Part shown: piece by piece, positions 8,227-14,774 of the stretch
Layout of the letters: every line of letters begins with the position of its first letter
Position numbering within the stretch: position 1 is the first letter of the stretch
NCBI RefSeq assembly: GCF_003932755.1
Contig: NZ_CP024202.1
Location: forward strand, 1,240,001-1,304,000
Direction of reading: 5' to 3'
Source: Methylomicrobium sp. wino1
Lineage (GTDB): Bacteria; Pseudomonadota; Gammaproteobacteria; Methylococcales; Methylomonadaceae
Length of the DNA stretch: 64,000 nt
Notes under the pieces: model-generated
Seen by the model: only the letters and a program-made list of their open reading frames with translations
The model's database searches: none
What the model was told of the DNA's origin: nothing
Made by a program: the position numbers and the translations under genes

Positions 8227-9408
8227 ATGTTTCGGCATAGCGTTTCGATACTTCAATCTTTTCTGAATACGATCGTATTTCGGAAAAAACTCCTTTTGAT
8301 CGTTATCAGCGCTTGGTTGCCCTCGGCTATTTTATTTGCTCGCTCGCTAAACGCTGGTGTGTTTTTTTCCGCTTACGAACTCGCAACGGTCGCATTGGCC
8401 TTTCTTGTCTGTATGCTGACCGCGGCCTCGGCCGCCGCGCGTGTCGATACCTTGCGTTTGGAGTTGAACTCAGCGTTCGAGTCTTTATCGGGCGGCGACT
8501 TCAGCGTTCGGTTGTTGCAAAACGGGACCGACGAAGCCGGAGCGTTGGCACGGGCGTTCAACGATACCGTTCGTTCACTGCAACGGCGGTTTATGCGGAT
8601 CGGCGATTCGATAGCCGAAACGGGACATTCGGCACAGCAGTTGAAAGAAAGTGCGTCCAGTGTTGCCGAACGCCTTGATACGCAAAGCGAAAACACCGAA
8701 ATGATTGCCGCCGCGATCGAACAGATGTCGGCGAGCATCGCCGAAGTCGCCAACCAGTGCCGAAATGTCGAAGAGAACTGCCGGTCTACGCAAGCGTTGA
8801 CGCAAAGCAGCAAAACCTCGATCGCACAATTGACCGGCGCCTTGCGTCTGTTGTCTGACGATGTACTGTCGGTTACCGATCTGATGCGCAATCTTGAGGA
8901 ACATTCGAAACAGATCACCCAAATCTCTGAGGTTATTAAAACCATTTCCGATCAAACCAATCTGTTGGCACTGAATGCTGCGATCGAAGCGGCAAGAGCC
9001 GGAGAGTACGGACGAGGCTTTGCCGTCGTGGCCGATGAAGTCCGTTCGCTAGCGGCGGGTGTCGGACGTTCGGCCGAAGAAATTACCGGTACGATCGAAA
9101 GCATCAGAGAAAAAATCCGGCAGGCGGCAACTTCGGTCGAACAAACACAAAGTAAAACGCGAGAAGGCGTGAAGAACGCTTCGATACTGGGTGAGGCCTT
9201 GAACGAAATTCATGGTTATATGGTAACGACATTCGACAATGTCAGTATGATCGCTACCGGTATCGAGCAGCAAAGCCAAGTCAGTACCGACATCGGACGC
9301 CGGATAGAAACCATTTCGTCGGGTGTTGAAAGTAATGCCCGATCGGCGCAGGAATCGGCCGATATCGCAAACCATCTGGCCGAACTGACGCAGCCGTTCA
9401 CCCATTGA
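8227..9408 (+). CDS. Methyl-accepting chemotaxis protein lacking a periplasmic sensor domain
   Basis: 393 aa. Two membrane helices lie at about residues 22-40 and 48-70 with almost no loop between them, so there is no periplasmic ligand domain. A HAMP-like linker follows (about 70-125), then a cytoplasmic signalling domain with the hairpin tip [16 protein letters not shown], the invariant contact site for CheA and CheW. A ribosome site (CAGGAG) precedes the ATG at good spacing. The next gene, 12 bp downstream, encodes a separate membrane-anchored NIT-like domain, so the sensing half may be supplied in trans. The family call is certain; the partnership is inference. Confidence 0.9.
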   Translation: MFRHSVSILQSFLNTIVFRKKLLLIVISAWLPSAILFARSLNAGVFFSAYELATVALAFLVCMLTAASAAARVDTLRLELNSAFESLSGGDFSVRLLQNGTDEAGALARAFNDTVRSLQRRFMRIGDSIAETGHSAQQLKESASSVAERLDTQSENTEMIAAAIEQMSASIAEVANQCRNVEENCRSTQALTQSSKTSIAQLTGALRLLSDDVLSVTDLMRNLEEHSKQITQISEVIKTISDQTNLLALNAAIEAARAGEYGRGFAVVADEVRSLAAGVGRSAEEITGTIESIREKIRQAATSVEQTQSKTREGVKNASILGEALNEIHGYMVTTFDNVSMIATGIEQQSQVSTDIGRRIETISSGVESNARSAQESADIANHLAELTQPFTH

Positions 9409-9420
9409 AAGGAGCATGCG

Positions 9421-10386
9421 ATGCCATTTCTCAGCGCTTTGATTATATTTACAGCCGCTTGTGTACTGCTGCTCGTTTCTCTAAAGATTCTGGTTTCTGC
9501 AGGACGAAGGAAAGCGTTGCAAACGCAACTGTCCAGTTTGGCCATGAGTTACGAGCTCAAGGAACTACTGATCAAGATCCAAATCCATCGAGGCATGACC
9601 GTGGCCTTTCTGAAAGGCGATACTTCGTTCGAATCCGCCATCGCCAAGAGGCGTCAAGAAATCGAGTGCGTATTCGAAACGCTGCGCGCAACGACCGGGA
9701 AAAACTCCGTTTATTTCGCCGAGTTGGATCGTCTATATAGTGATTGGCGGAGTTTGCGCGACCGTGCGTTCGGTTTGTCCTCTACGCGGTGCTTCGTCGA
9801 GCACAATCGTCTCGTCGATGCCGTGTTGTTTTTTGTGATGACCGTGGCTGAACAAAATCAATTGAAAACACCGAAACTCTTCGCGATCGAATATGTCGCC
9901 ATTATTTGGCAATTATTTCCGATTACGGCCGAATCCTTAGGCAGGATTCGGGCGGTAGGCAGCGGCATCGCCGCATCAGCGGCACCACAGGTTTTGGACC
10001 GTATTCAACTGGAGTTTTTGATCGGTAAGATCGAAAAGGCTCTTGGCCAAGTCGAAGGCCGGCTGCAATGCGTTCAGGAGGCGGACGAGGAACTCAAGTG
10101 TATATTCGAGCGCATTCATCGAGAATTGACGGATTTTATCGAGACGACGGCGGCGCAGTTGCTGGTGCCGGGCAAATCGACGATTTCTGCGGGCGAATTT
10201 TTTGATCGAGCCACGAGTTCAATGAATTCCGTTTATACACTCTACGATCGGGGGCATATGATGGTTGTCCGAAACGTAGAGGCAGGTTTTCAGGCAACCC
10301 GGGAGCGGGGCGGTTTTGTTTCAGGAACCATGCTGCTCGGTAGCCTTGCGGCGTTGATTTCGGCTATTGCGATATTGCCGACGTAA
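9421..10386 (+). CDS. Membrane-anchored NIT-like sensor domain protein
   Basis: 321 aa. One membrane helix is at the N-terminus (residues 3-27) and one at the extreme C-terminus (about 300-320), with a long all-helical middle. The segment 'IQIHRGMTVAFLKGD' and a later repeated helical bundle resemble the NIT (nitrate/nitrite-sensing) domain family, which normally sits as the periplasmic part of receptors. It has a strong ribosome site (AAAGGAG) and lies 12 bp after the sensorless chemoreceptor, so the two are almost surely co-transcribed. It has no signalling domain of its own. The ligand is unknown; the NIT call is moderate. Confidence 0.6.
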   Translation: MPFLSALIIFTAACVLLLVSLKILVSAGRRKALQTQLSSLAMSYELKELLIKIQIHRGMTVAFLKGDTSFESAIAKRRQEIECVFETLRATTGKNSVYFAELDRLYSDWRSLRDRAFGLSSTRCFVEHNRLVDAVLFFVMTVAEQNQLKTPKLFAIEYVAIIWQLFPITAESLGRIRAVGSGIAASAAPQVLDRIQLEFLIGKIEKALGQVEGRLQCVQEADEELKCIFERIHRELTDFIETTAAQLLVPGKSTISAGEFFDRATSSMNSVYTLYDRGHMMVVRNVEAGFQATRERGGFVSGTMLLGSLAALISAIAILPT

Positions 10387-10487
10387 ATAGTAAGAAGGGT
10401 TTCGAGTAGGACAGGTACCCCAAACGCGGTAAGAATGAAGGGGCCGGGTTGAGTTAATTAAAGGTGCATACCTACAACCGATTTGAC

Positions 10488-10697
10488 AGACTTGGACCTC
10501 AACAAACGAACTTGAAGAGTGTGACACTGGGATATTCTGACCTTCTTCTTTAAGCCCCTCAATATGACATTCAATAGATTCTCGAATAAGTTGCAAAGCT
10601 TCTTCTAACGATTTGCCGAGAGTTCTCAACCAGGAGGATCAGGGGCATAGGCGCCAAAGCTTGTTCGACCTTCTTCAATAGCAACCATGTAGCGCAT
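10488..10697 (-). pseudogene. Frameshifted hicB-like antitoxin remnant
   Basis: The - strand reads 'MRYMVAIEEGRTSFGAYAP' followed by DPPG and then a stop. Shifting the frame by one base continues as 'GKSLEEALQLIRESIECHIE' and on to a hydrophilic end, which together make the compact beta-beta-alpha fold of HicB antitoxins. A one-base loss at about 10625 explains the break. No hicA toxin is next to it. It is transcribed in the same direction as the integron cassettes at 12.7-14.5 kb, so it could be a displaced cassette; no attC is visible beside it. Confidence 0.6.
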
Positions 10698-10716
10698 GTA
10701 AACACGGTGGGGGGGG

Positions 10717-10780
10717 CAGGTCTTGAATTTTGCAAATACGTGCTTGCATAAACGAGCCTTGATGCAAATTACAAGACCTG
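10717..10780 (+). repeat. Stem-loop just upstream of the IS110 transposase
   Basis: An 18-base arm beginning CAGGTCTTG (10717-10734) is complementary to an arm ending CAAGACCTG (10763-10780), with two or so mismatches and a 28-base loop. It lies about 80 bases before the transposase start, in the region expected to be the element's left end. It could be part of the left end, a recombination-end structure or part of a guide RNA. Confidence 0.55.
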
Positions 10781-10861
10781 ATAATCATCTAGCCTGTCTC
10801 CCCGATCGGAACCCTCAGTGGTATAAAAAGGGTGATGATCGAAACAACCGAGGAGACAGAC

Positions 10862-11878
10862 ATGAAACTATACGGTGGAATGGATTTGCATTCAACGAAT
10901 GTGGTGACGCAACTGATCGACGAGCATGACCGGGTCGTGTACCGGAACAAGCAGGGCTGCGATTTGGTCGATATCTTGCGAGGCTTGGAACCCTTTCAAG
11001 ACAGCATCGAAGGCTTGGCGGTGGAATCGACGTACAATTGGTACTGGCTGGTCGACGGCCTGATGGAAGCGGGATACCGGGTGCATTTGGTTAACACGGC
11101 GGCGGTTCAGCAATACGAAGGCCTGAAATACACCGACGACGATACGGATGCGTTTTGGTTGGCGCATTTACTGCGGCTGGGCGTCTTACCGACCGGCACG
11201 ATCTACCCGAAGGAAAGCCGGGCCGTGCGGGACTTATTGCGCAAACGCAGCCAATTGGTCCGGCAGCGCACCGCGCATATTGTCAGCATCGAAAACCTCT
11301 ATGCGCGCAATACCGGCAGTCGGCTGAACAGTAATGCCGTCAAACGCCTGACCCAGGAGCAAGTTCAACAGCATTTCGCCGATCCGAACCTGGCGTTGGC
11401 GGTCGAGAGTAATCGGGTGATCCTGATGACGTTATCGGAACAAATCGAGGTGTTGGAAAGCGCCATCCTGACGCAAGCCCAACTGGATTCGCGCTACCGC
11501 TATTTGCTGAGCATCAGCGGCATCGGTCAAGTCTTGGCCTTGACGATCATGCTGGAAACCGGCGGTATCGAGCGCTTTCGGCAAGTCGGCAACTTCGCCT
11601 CGTATTGCCGCTGTGTGGACAGTGAAAAACTCAGCAACGGCAAAAAGAAAGGCCGGGGCAATACCAAAAACGGCAATAAATACTTGGCCTGGGCCTTTAT
11701 CGAGGCGGCCAACTTCGCGATACGCTACAACGACCGGGCGAAACGCTTTTATCAACGCAAGGCCGCCAAGTGTAACCGTGTCGTCGCACTCAAAGCGGTC
11801 GCGCATAAACTGGCCAGGGCGAGTTACTTCGTGATGCGGGACCACGTCCCCTTTGACGACACAAAATGTTTTGTATGA
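10862..11878 (+). CDS. IS110-family transposase (DEDD recombinase)
   Basis: 338 aa from the ATG at 10862, which has a good GAGGAG ribosome site; the frame extends ten codons upstream but that start is poorer. The N-terminal RuvC-like half starts MKLYGGMDLHSTN with the first catalytic Asp, and has 'VESTYNWYW' and 'DDDTDAFWLAHLL' acidic motifs. The C-terminal half has the 'LLSISGIGQVLALTIMLETG' helix-hairpin and a Ser-containing 'FASYCRCVDSEK' segment typical of the family. No break is seen, so it may be active. These enzymes are now known to use a structured RNA from the element's own end to choose targets. Confidence 0.9.
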   Translation: MKLYGGMDLHSTNVVTQLIDEHDRVVYRNKQGCDLVDILRGLEPFQDSIEGLAVESTYNWYWLVDGLMEAGYRVHLVNTAAVQQYEGLKYTDDDTDAFWLAHLLRLGVLPTGTIYPKESRAVRDLLRKRSQLVRQRTAHIVSIENLYARNTGSRLNSNAVKRLTQEQVQQHFADPNLALAVESNRVILMTLSEQIEVLESAILTQAQLDSRYRYLLSISGIGQVLALTIMLETGGIERFRQVGNFASYCRCVDSEKLSNGKKKGRGNTKNGNKYLAWAFIEAANFAIRYNDRAKRFYQRKAAKCNRVVALKAVAHKLARASYFVMRDHVPFDDTKCFV

Positions 11879-12481
11879 CCGAATAAGCGAATAGGTTGAG
11901 TAGCTGAACCGGCAAAGGGGTTGGCTGATAACCACCAGACCTGATTGGCAGGCTGCTCGACCGACCCAATAAACGTTATCTCCCAAAGGGGGTGCTGATA
12001 CGCCCAAGCCTTGGCACCGATCATTTTTCTGGGGCTCAACGCTGAGCCAGGGGCGGTCCGCTGGCCATGCGTCAGCGGCACCGTCTTGATCCTAATGGGT
12101 GACTGACGCGCATCAGTTCGATGAGCGAATCACACGAGCGAGAAATCGGGCGCGTAGATAGCGAACTGAACGGAGTAACGATCATGAAACACAGGCAAAT
12201 CGGCATGAGAAAAGACTGTCGGAACAACGATTAAACCGGTAACCGGTGGATTTGTGGACGCGTCCAGCGGACCGGTCCGAGCAGAGCCGCGTGGATAAGT
12301 TATGGACAGCGTCCCTGTTGCCCACAACTTACCCACACTCTCGGACCTCGCGACCACGAACTCCACCGGTTCAATAACAGGTTGAAAAGATTGATTCGCA
12401 AGACAGAGAAATCGAAAAAAGCCAAAATTTGCTTGAGGGATTAGTTTGGCTTATTGACTACGACAGGCTAATGGGTGACCC
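11879..12481 (+). ncRNA. IS110 right-end non-coding region, candidate guide-RNA locus
   Basis: About 600 bp behind the transposase with no credible gene. It is strongly conserved with the remnant at 7286-7756 and contains several GC-rich self-complementary blocks, for example near 12045-12085 and the CCGGT...ACCGG arms around 12235-12275. In the IS1111 branch of the IS110 family the target-guiding RNA is encoded on this side of the transposase; in the IS110 branch it is on the other side. Which branch this element belongs to is not settled, so the RNA assignment is inference. Confidence 0.35.
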
Positions 12482-12587
12482 TGATTGCTTTTGGTTCCTT
12501 TTGATTTAGTGGTATTTTTAATTACGTTCTATATTGTTACCTAAATATACCTGCAATTGTTTAATTCGTCTGATAAGAAAAGCATAA
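12482..12587 (-). other. Truncated last integron cassette remnant
   Basis: After the second ORF-less cassette copy the - strand continues with TTATGC, a passable cassette start (TTRRRY-like), and runs about 106 bp until it meets the IS110 right end. AT-rich, no full gene. Best read as the start of a sixth cassette cut by the insertion sequence. Confidence 0.35.
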
Positions 12588-12732
12588 TCGCGGCGCTCAC
12601 CAGCGGAGTGGGCGGCAAGCTGTAAGCTTGACGGCTGCGCAGTCTGGTGAAGTGCCTTGTTCCGGCGCAAGGCGACGGGACAAGGCCGAACGAAGTGAGC
12701 GCCGCGATTCCCGGCGGCGAAGCCGCCGGGAA
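12588..12732 (-). repeat. ORF-less 145-bp integron cassette, copy 2
   Basis: On the - strand it starts TTCCCGGCGG right after the G of an attC core site, contains a perfect hairpin (CCCGGCGGC / GCCGCCGGG), then a 15-bp arm AATCGCGGCGCTCAC and its complement near the end. It is the same length as 14499-14643 and differs at about three positions. Both copies begin at a G^TT recombination point, one at attI and one at an attC, which is how a cassette would insert. No protein is encoded; frames across it in both strands look accidental. Confidence 0.6.
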
Positions 12733-12788
12733 CGTAAAGCTCAGCCGACGCGACGTCAGGAGCGGTCGGCTGGAGCGCTTGGTTGGGC
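12731..12788 (-). other. attC site of the 143-aa cassette
   Basis: 58 bp. On the - strand it begins GCCCAAC (R'' fits RYYYAAC), has CAGCCGAC pairing with GTCGGCTG, and ends at GTT. The cassette's stop codon lies inside the site, as is common. Length and imperfect dyad match classical attC sites. Recombination would cut between the G at 12733 and the T at 12732. Confidence 0.75.
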
Positions 12789-13187
12789 CGATGAAGTTGT
12801 TTGCTGGCAAGGCTTTTCGGGTTGTTTAAATACGTCGCTGTGCGCAAGAGCGCCAAGAGATAACGCAAGCCCAGCCCAAATCGCAATGGAGAGTTGCTGT
12901 CCATGTTTGTACAGTTCGAAGCTTTCGGGAAGTCCTTCGCCTATATAAAGAAAAAAATACTCGTACCAAAACCACACCGGGGCTCCAATTGCCCAAAGAA
13001 AAGCAAGGCTGATAGCGATACCGTGGCCACCCTCGAAAGGGTGTGAGACTGCCCATAGGATTAGAATACCTGTCAGACCGAATAGGCCAGCGCTTATAAA
13101 TCCTGCAGTCCTAGTTTGTTTATAACCTCTCGAAGTAGTAGTGCCCCAGATTTTATGTTGTGGATTTACGTCTACCGAATCAGCCAT
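12756..13187 (-). CDS. Integron cassette protein, 143 aa, membrane protein
   Basis: Starts MADSVDVNPQHKIWG after an ATG at 13187. Three hydrophobic helices are visible at about residues 30-48, 58-78 and 95-115, so it is an inner-membrane protein of unknown function. The N-terminal 25 residues are polar and cytoplasmic or periplasmic. The last 25 residues are encoded within and next to the attC site and are probably low in constraint. It is the third ORF cassette from attI and reads in the same direction as the others. No family recognised. Confidence 0.65.
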   Translation of the reverse strand: MADSVDVNPQHKIWGTTTSRGYKQTRTAGFISAGLFGLTGILILWAVSHPFEGGHGIAISLAFLWAIGAPVWFWYEYFFLYIGEGLPESFELYKHGQQLSIAIWAGLALSLGALAHSDVFKQPEKPCQQTTSSAQPSAPADRS

Positions 13188-13223
13188 GTAATGCCTCCAC
13201 TAAATAGTTATATGAATAGCGCC

Positions 13224-13313
13224 GCCCAACGTAGGGATAACCGGGCGCGGACACGGAAAGCCGAAAAACAAAACCGTGTTGTAACCGCGCTCCGGTTGAG
13301 CGCCATGTTAGAG
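13224..13313 (-). other. attC site of the 132-aa cassette
   Basis: 90 bp. On the - strand the ends are CTCTAAC and GTTGGGC; the second fits the consensus GTTRRRY exactly. Inside, AACCGG-GCGCGG pairs with CCGCGC-CGGTT and CACGG with CCGTG, with unpaired extrahelical bases, the expected layout of a single-strand-folded attC. The upstream cassette gene's TAA stop is inside R''. Confidence 0.78.
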
Positions 13314-13706
13314 ACCACCGACATACTCAACCGATTGGGCCAACACCCAGCCCGACATACCATAAGACTGCTCTAGCTCGTACCCCTTTAGCCCTCTCGA
13401 GTTGCAGTAGTTCACAGCTGCTTCGAGAGACGTTGCCCAAGAGCCAGGCCAGCCACATTGGCGATGACCCTCAGCCAGTTTCGGCCACTGTCGCGAGAGT
13501 AAGTCTGCTGCCTGAACTTCAACAAGATCTAATACGATTGAGAGTATCTGTGGGTGCTCAAATTGATGTGCGGCGACACCGCAAAACAAAATTATAAATT
13601 CTTGTCGAGCCGAGCCAGTACCGGGGGCCAGCGTAAGAACAAGCTCCTCGGTTCTTGAATCGACTGAGTAAGCTACTATTTCGCTATCGTGAACTCCCTT
13701 GAACAC
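13308..13706 (-). CDS. Integron cassette protein, 132 aa, function unknown
   Basis: Begins with GTG at 13706, 13 bp after the cassette boundary, and reads MFKGVHDSEIVAYSVDSRTE. It looks like a soluble alpha/beta protein: an N-terminal beta-rich half with 'LTLAPGTGSARQEF' and 'FCGVAAHQFEHP', and a helical C-terminal part with 'CGWPGSW' and 'GYELEQSYGMSGW'. No signal peptide or membrane helix. The type of cassette protein is familiar but I do not recognise a named family. Stop overlaps the attC. Probably transcribed from a promoter near attI or within the previous cassette. Confidence 0.65.
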   Translation of the reverse strand: MFKGVHDSEIVAYSVDSRTEELVLTLAPGTGSARQEFIILFCGVAAHQFEHPQILSIVLDLVEVQAADLLSRQWPKLAEGHRQCGWPGSWATSLEAAVNYCNSRGLKGYELEQSYGMSGWVLAQSVEYVGGL

Positions 13707-13713
13707 TGATAAC

Positions 13714-13750
13714 CCCTAACGCCATGGTCAGCTGGAGCTAATTGTTAGGC
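13714..13750 (-). other. Short, probably deleted attC site of the 242-aa cassette
   Basis: Only 37 bp. The - strand has GCCTAAC at the start, then an L''-like arm AATTAGCTCCAGCTGACC, and then GTTAGGG. The two core sites are there but the matching L' arm and loop are missing, compared with the 58- and 90-bp sites nearby. It may be a natural minimal site or one damaged by deletion. Confidence 0.55.
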
Positions 13751-14473
13751 GTTTCTTTGCACAACTTTTAGTTCCTCCAATGCATCGATTATATTTGAAA
13801 TACTTTCATCAATTCCACTTACCCCAGCCTTGTGCTCATAGAGATAAACAATCATATTGATTGTATTTACTAAACACCACTCTGCATTTGAAAATCGATA
13901 TACCGAGAATTTCCAATCGACGCCGACATTCAAATCAGGCCTTGTGCAAGCATTCTTTAGCTCAAGCGATGGATGCACCGCCATATCTCGGTATTTTATA
14001 ACTTGGGTAGTACAACGACTAAAACTTTTCAAGATGTCTTGTTTTAGTTTAAAGGTGCGTCGCACAACCTCAACAATCTGTTTAGCACGAGATGTTCCTT
14101 TGGTTTTCCACGCTTGGATCTCTTGAGTCGTGATCTTGGCATGAGGGCGTAACGTGTCATAAAGCGCATCTAAAGCAATTCCACAACAAACAAATACTTG
14201 AACTGAAGGCGTGAGCTCAGCGATTAGTAACCGTCTTTGTTCGTCAGCATCCTCACTCCAATTAGATGCTATTTTTTCTGAGGCAATTTTAGATTGCTTT
14301 GAATGATCATGGGCGGCTCGCAACCAAAGAGGGATAACATTATAAGCAGTAGAAAGTACTAATTTTGAGTCTGTTTCACCATTCTCATTTACAGAAATAG
14401 TAAAATCGCCCGGCAATACCCCTACCTTCATACCTTTAAATATCAAAATCCCAGTTGGCACAATTTCCTCCAC
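13745..14473 (-). CDS. Integron cassette protein, 242 aa, helical, possible HEPN-like
   Basis: Starts with GTG at 14473 (preceded by a purine-rich region) and reads VEEIVPTGILIFKG. Mostly alpha-helical after residue 45, no membrane helix. Near residue 165 it has 'YRDMAVHPS', which fits the R-x4-H pattern of HEPN RNases/toxins and lies after a long helix, as in that fold; this is weak evidence on its own. It is the first ORF cassette from attI and so the best expressed if a promoter lies there. Codon use is more AT-rich than the chromosomal neighbours, fitting recent acquisition. Function unknown. Confidence 0.62.
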   Translation of the reverse strand: MEEIVPTGILIFKGMKVGVLPGDFTISVNENGETDSKLVLSTAYNVIPLWLRAAHDHSKQSKIASEKIASNWSEDADEQRRLLIAELTPSVQVFVCCGIALDALYDTLRPHAKITTQEIQAWKTKGTSRAKQIVEVVRRTFKLKQDILKSFSRCTTQVIKYRDMAVHPSLELKNACTRPDLNVGVDWKFSVYRFSNAEWCLVNTINMIVYLYEHKAGVSGIDESISNIIDALEELKVVQRNA

Positions 14474-14498
14474 TGCCAGCGAATAATATTACGCCTAA

Positions 14499-14643
14499 TC
14501 GCGGCGCTCACCAGCGGAGTAGGCGGCAAGCTGTAAGCTTGACGGCTGCGCAGCCTGGTGAAGTGCCTTGTTCCGGCGCAAGGCGACGTGACAAGGCCGA
14601 ACGAAGTGAGCGCCGCGATTCCCGGCGGCGAAGCCGCCGGGAA
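14499..14643 (-). repeat. ORF-less 145-bp integron cassette, copy 1 (at attI)
   Basis: Same element as 12588-12732, at the first position of the array. It begins TTCCCGG after the attI G at 14644 and ends just before TTAGGC, the start of the next cassette. The 15-bp end arms AATCGCGGCGCTCAC and complement would pair to form a long folded site, so the whole cassette may be little more than an attC plus hairpin. The base before the last TT is A instead of G, which is unusual for a core site. Confidence 0.6.
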
Positions 14644-14774
14644 CAAGTTATTATCTAGACCCGCACATTTTATACACTAGAACACATTTTTGAGTCAAAT
14701 GTTACTGAATTCCTTGTAGTTCTAAACGGGATAACATACATTCCTTACATGATAACCAGATTTGGATAAATACG
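14644..14774 (-). promoter_or_regulatory. attI region and intI upstream
   Basis: The 131 bp between the first cassette and the integrase start should hold attI and the divergent promoters for intI (+) and the cassettes (-). The crossover G^TT is at 14644/14643. AT-rich stretches that could serve as -10 boxes are present (TATACAC-type around 14672, TACATT around 14738), but I cannot assign promoters with confidence. Confidence 0.5.

Larger units (their letters stand above)
10717..12481 (+). mobile_element. IS110-family insertion sequence (left boundary approximate)
   Basis: An intact DEDD transposase gene sits between a stem-loop upstream and about 600 bp of non-coding DNA downstream, most of which recurs at 7286-7756. 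The right boundary is well set at 12481, because the two copies stop matching after GGGTGACCC. The left boundary is not set; I place it provisionally at the stem-loop. IS110-type elements have no long terminal inverted repeats, so ends are hard to see. The element abuts, and probably truncates, an integron cassette. Confidence 0.65.

Noticed and set aside
12518-14658. Several ORFs (60-128 aa) reading through the ORF-less cassettes and attC sites
   Set aside because: They cross recombination sites and hairpins in various frames and strands; typical accidental frames of GC-rich palindromic DNA.
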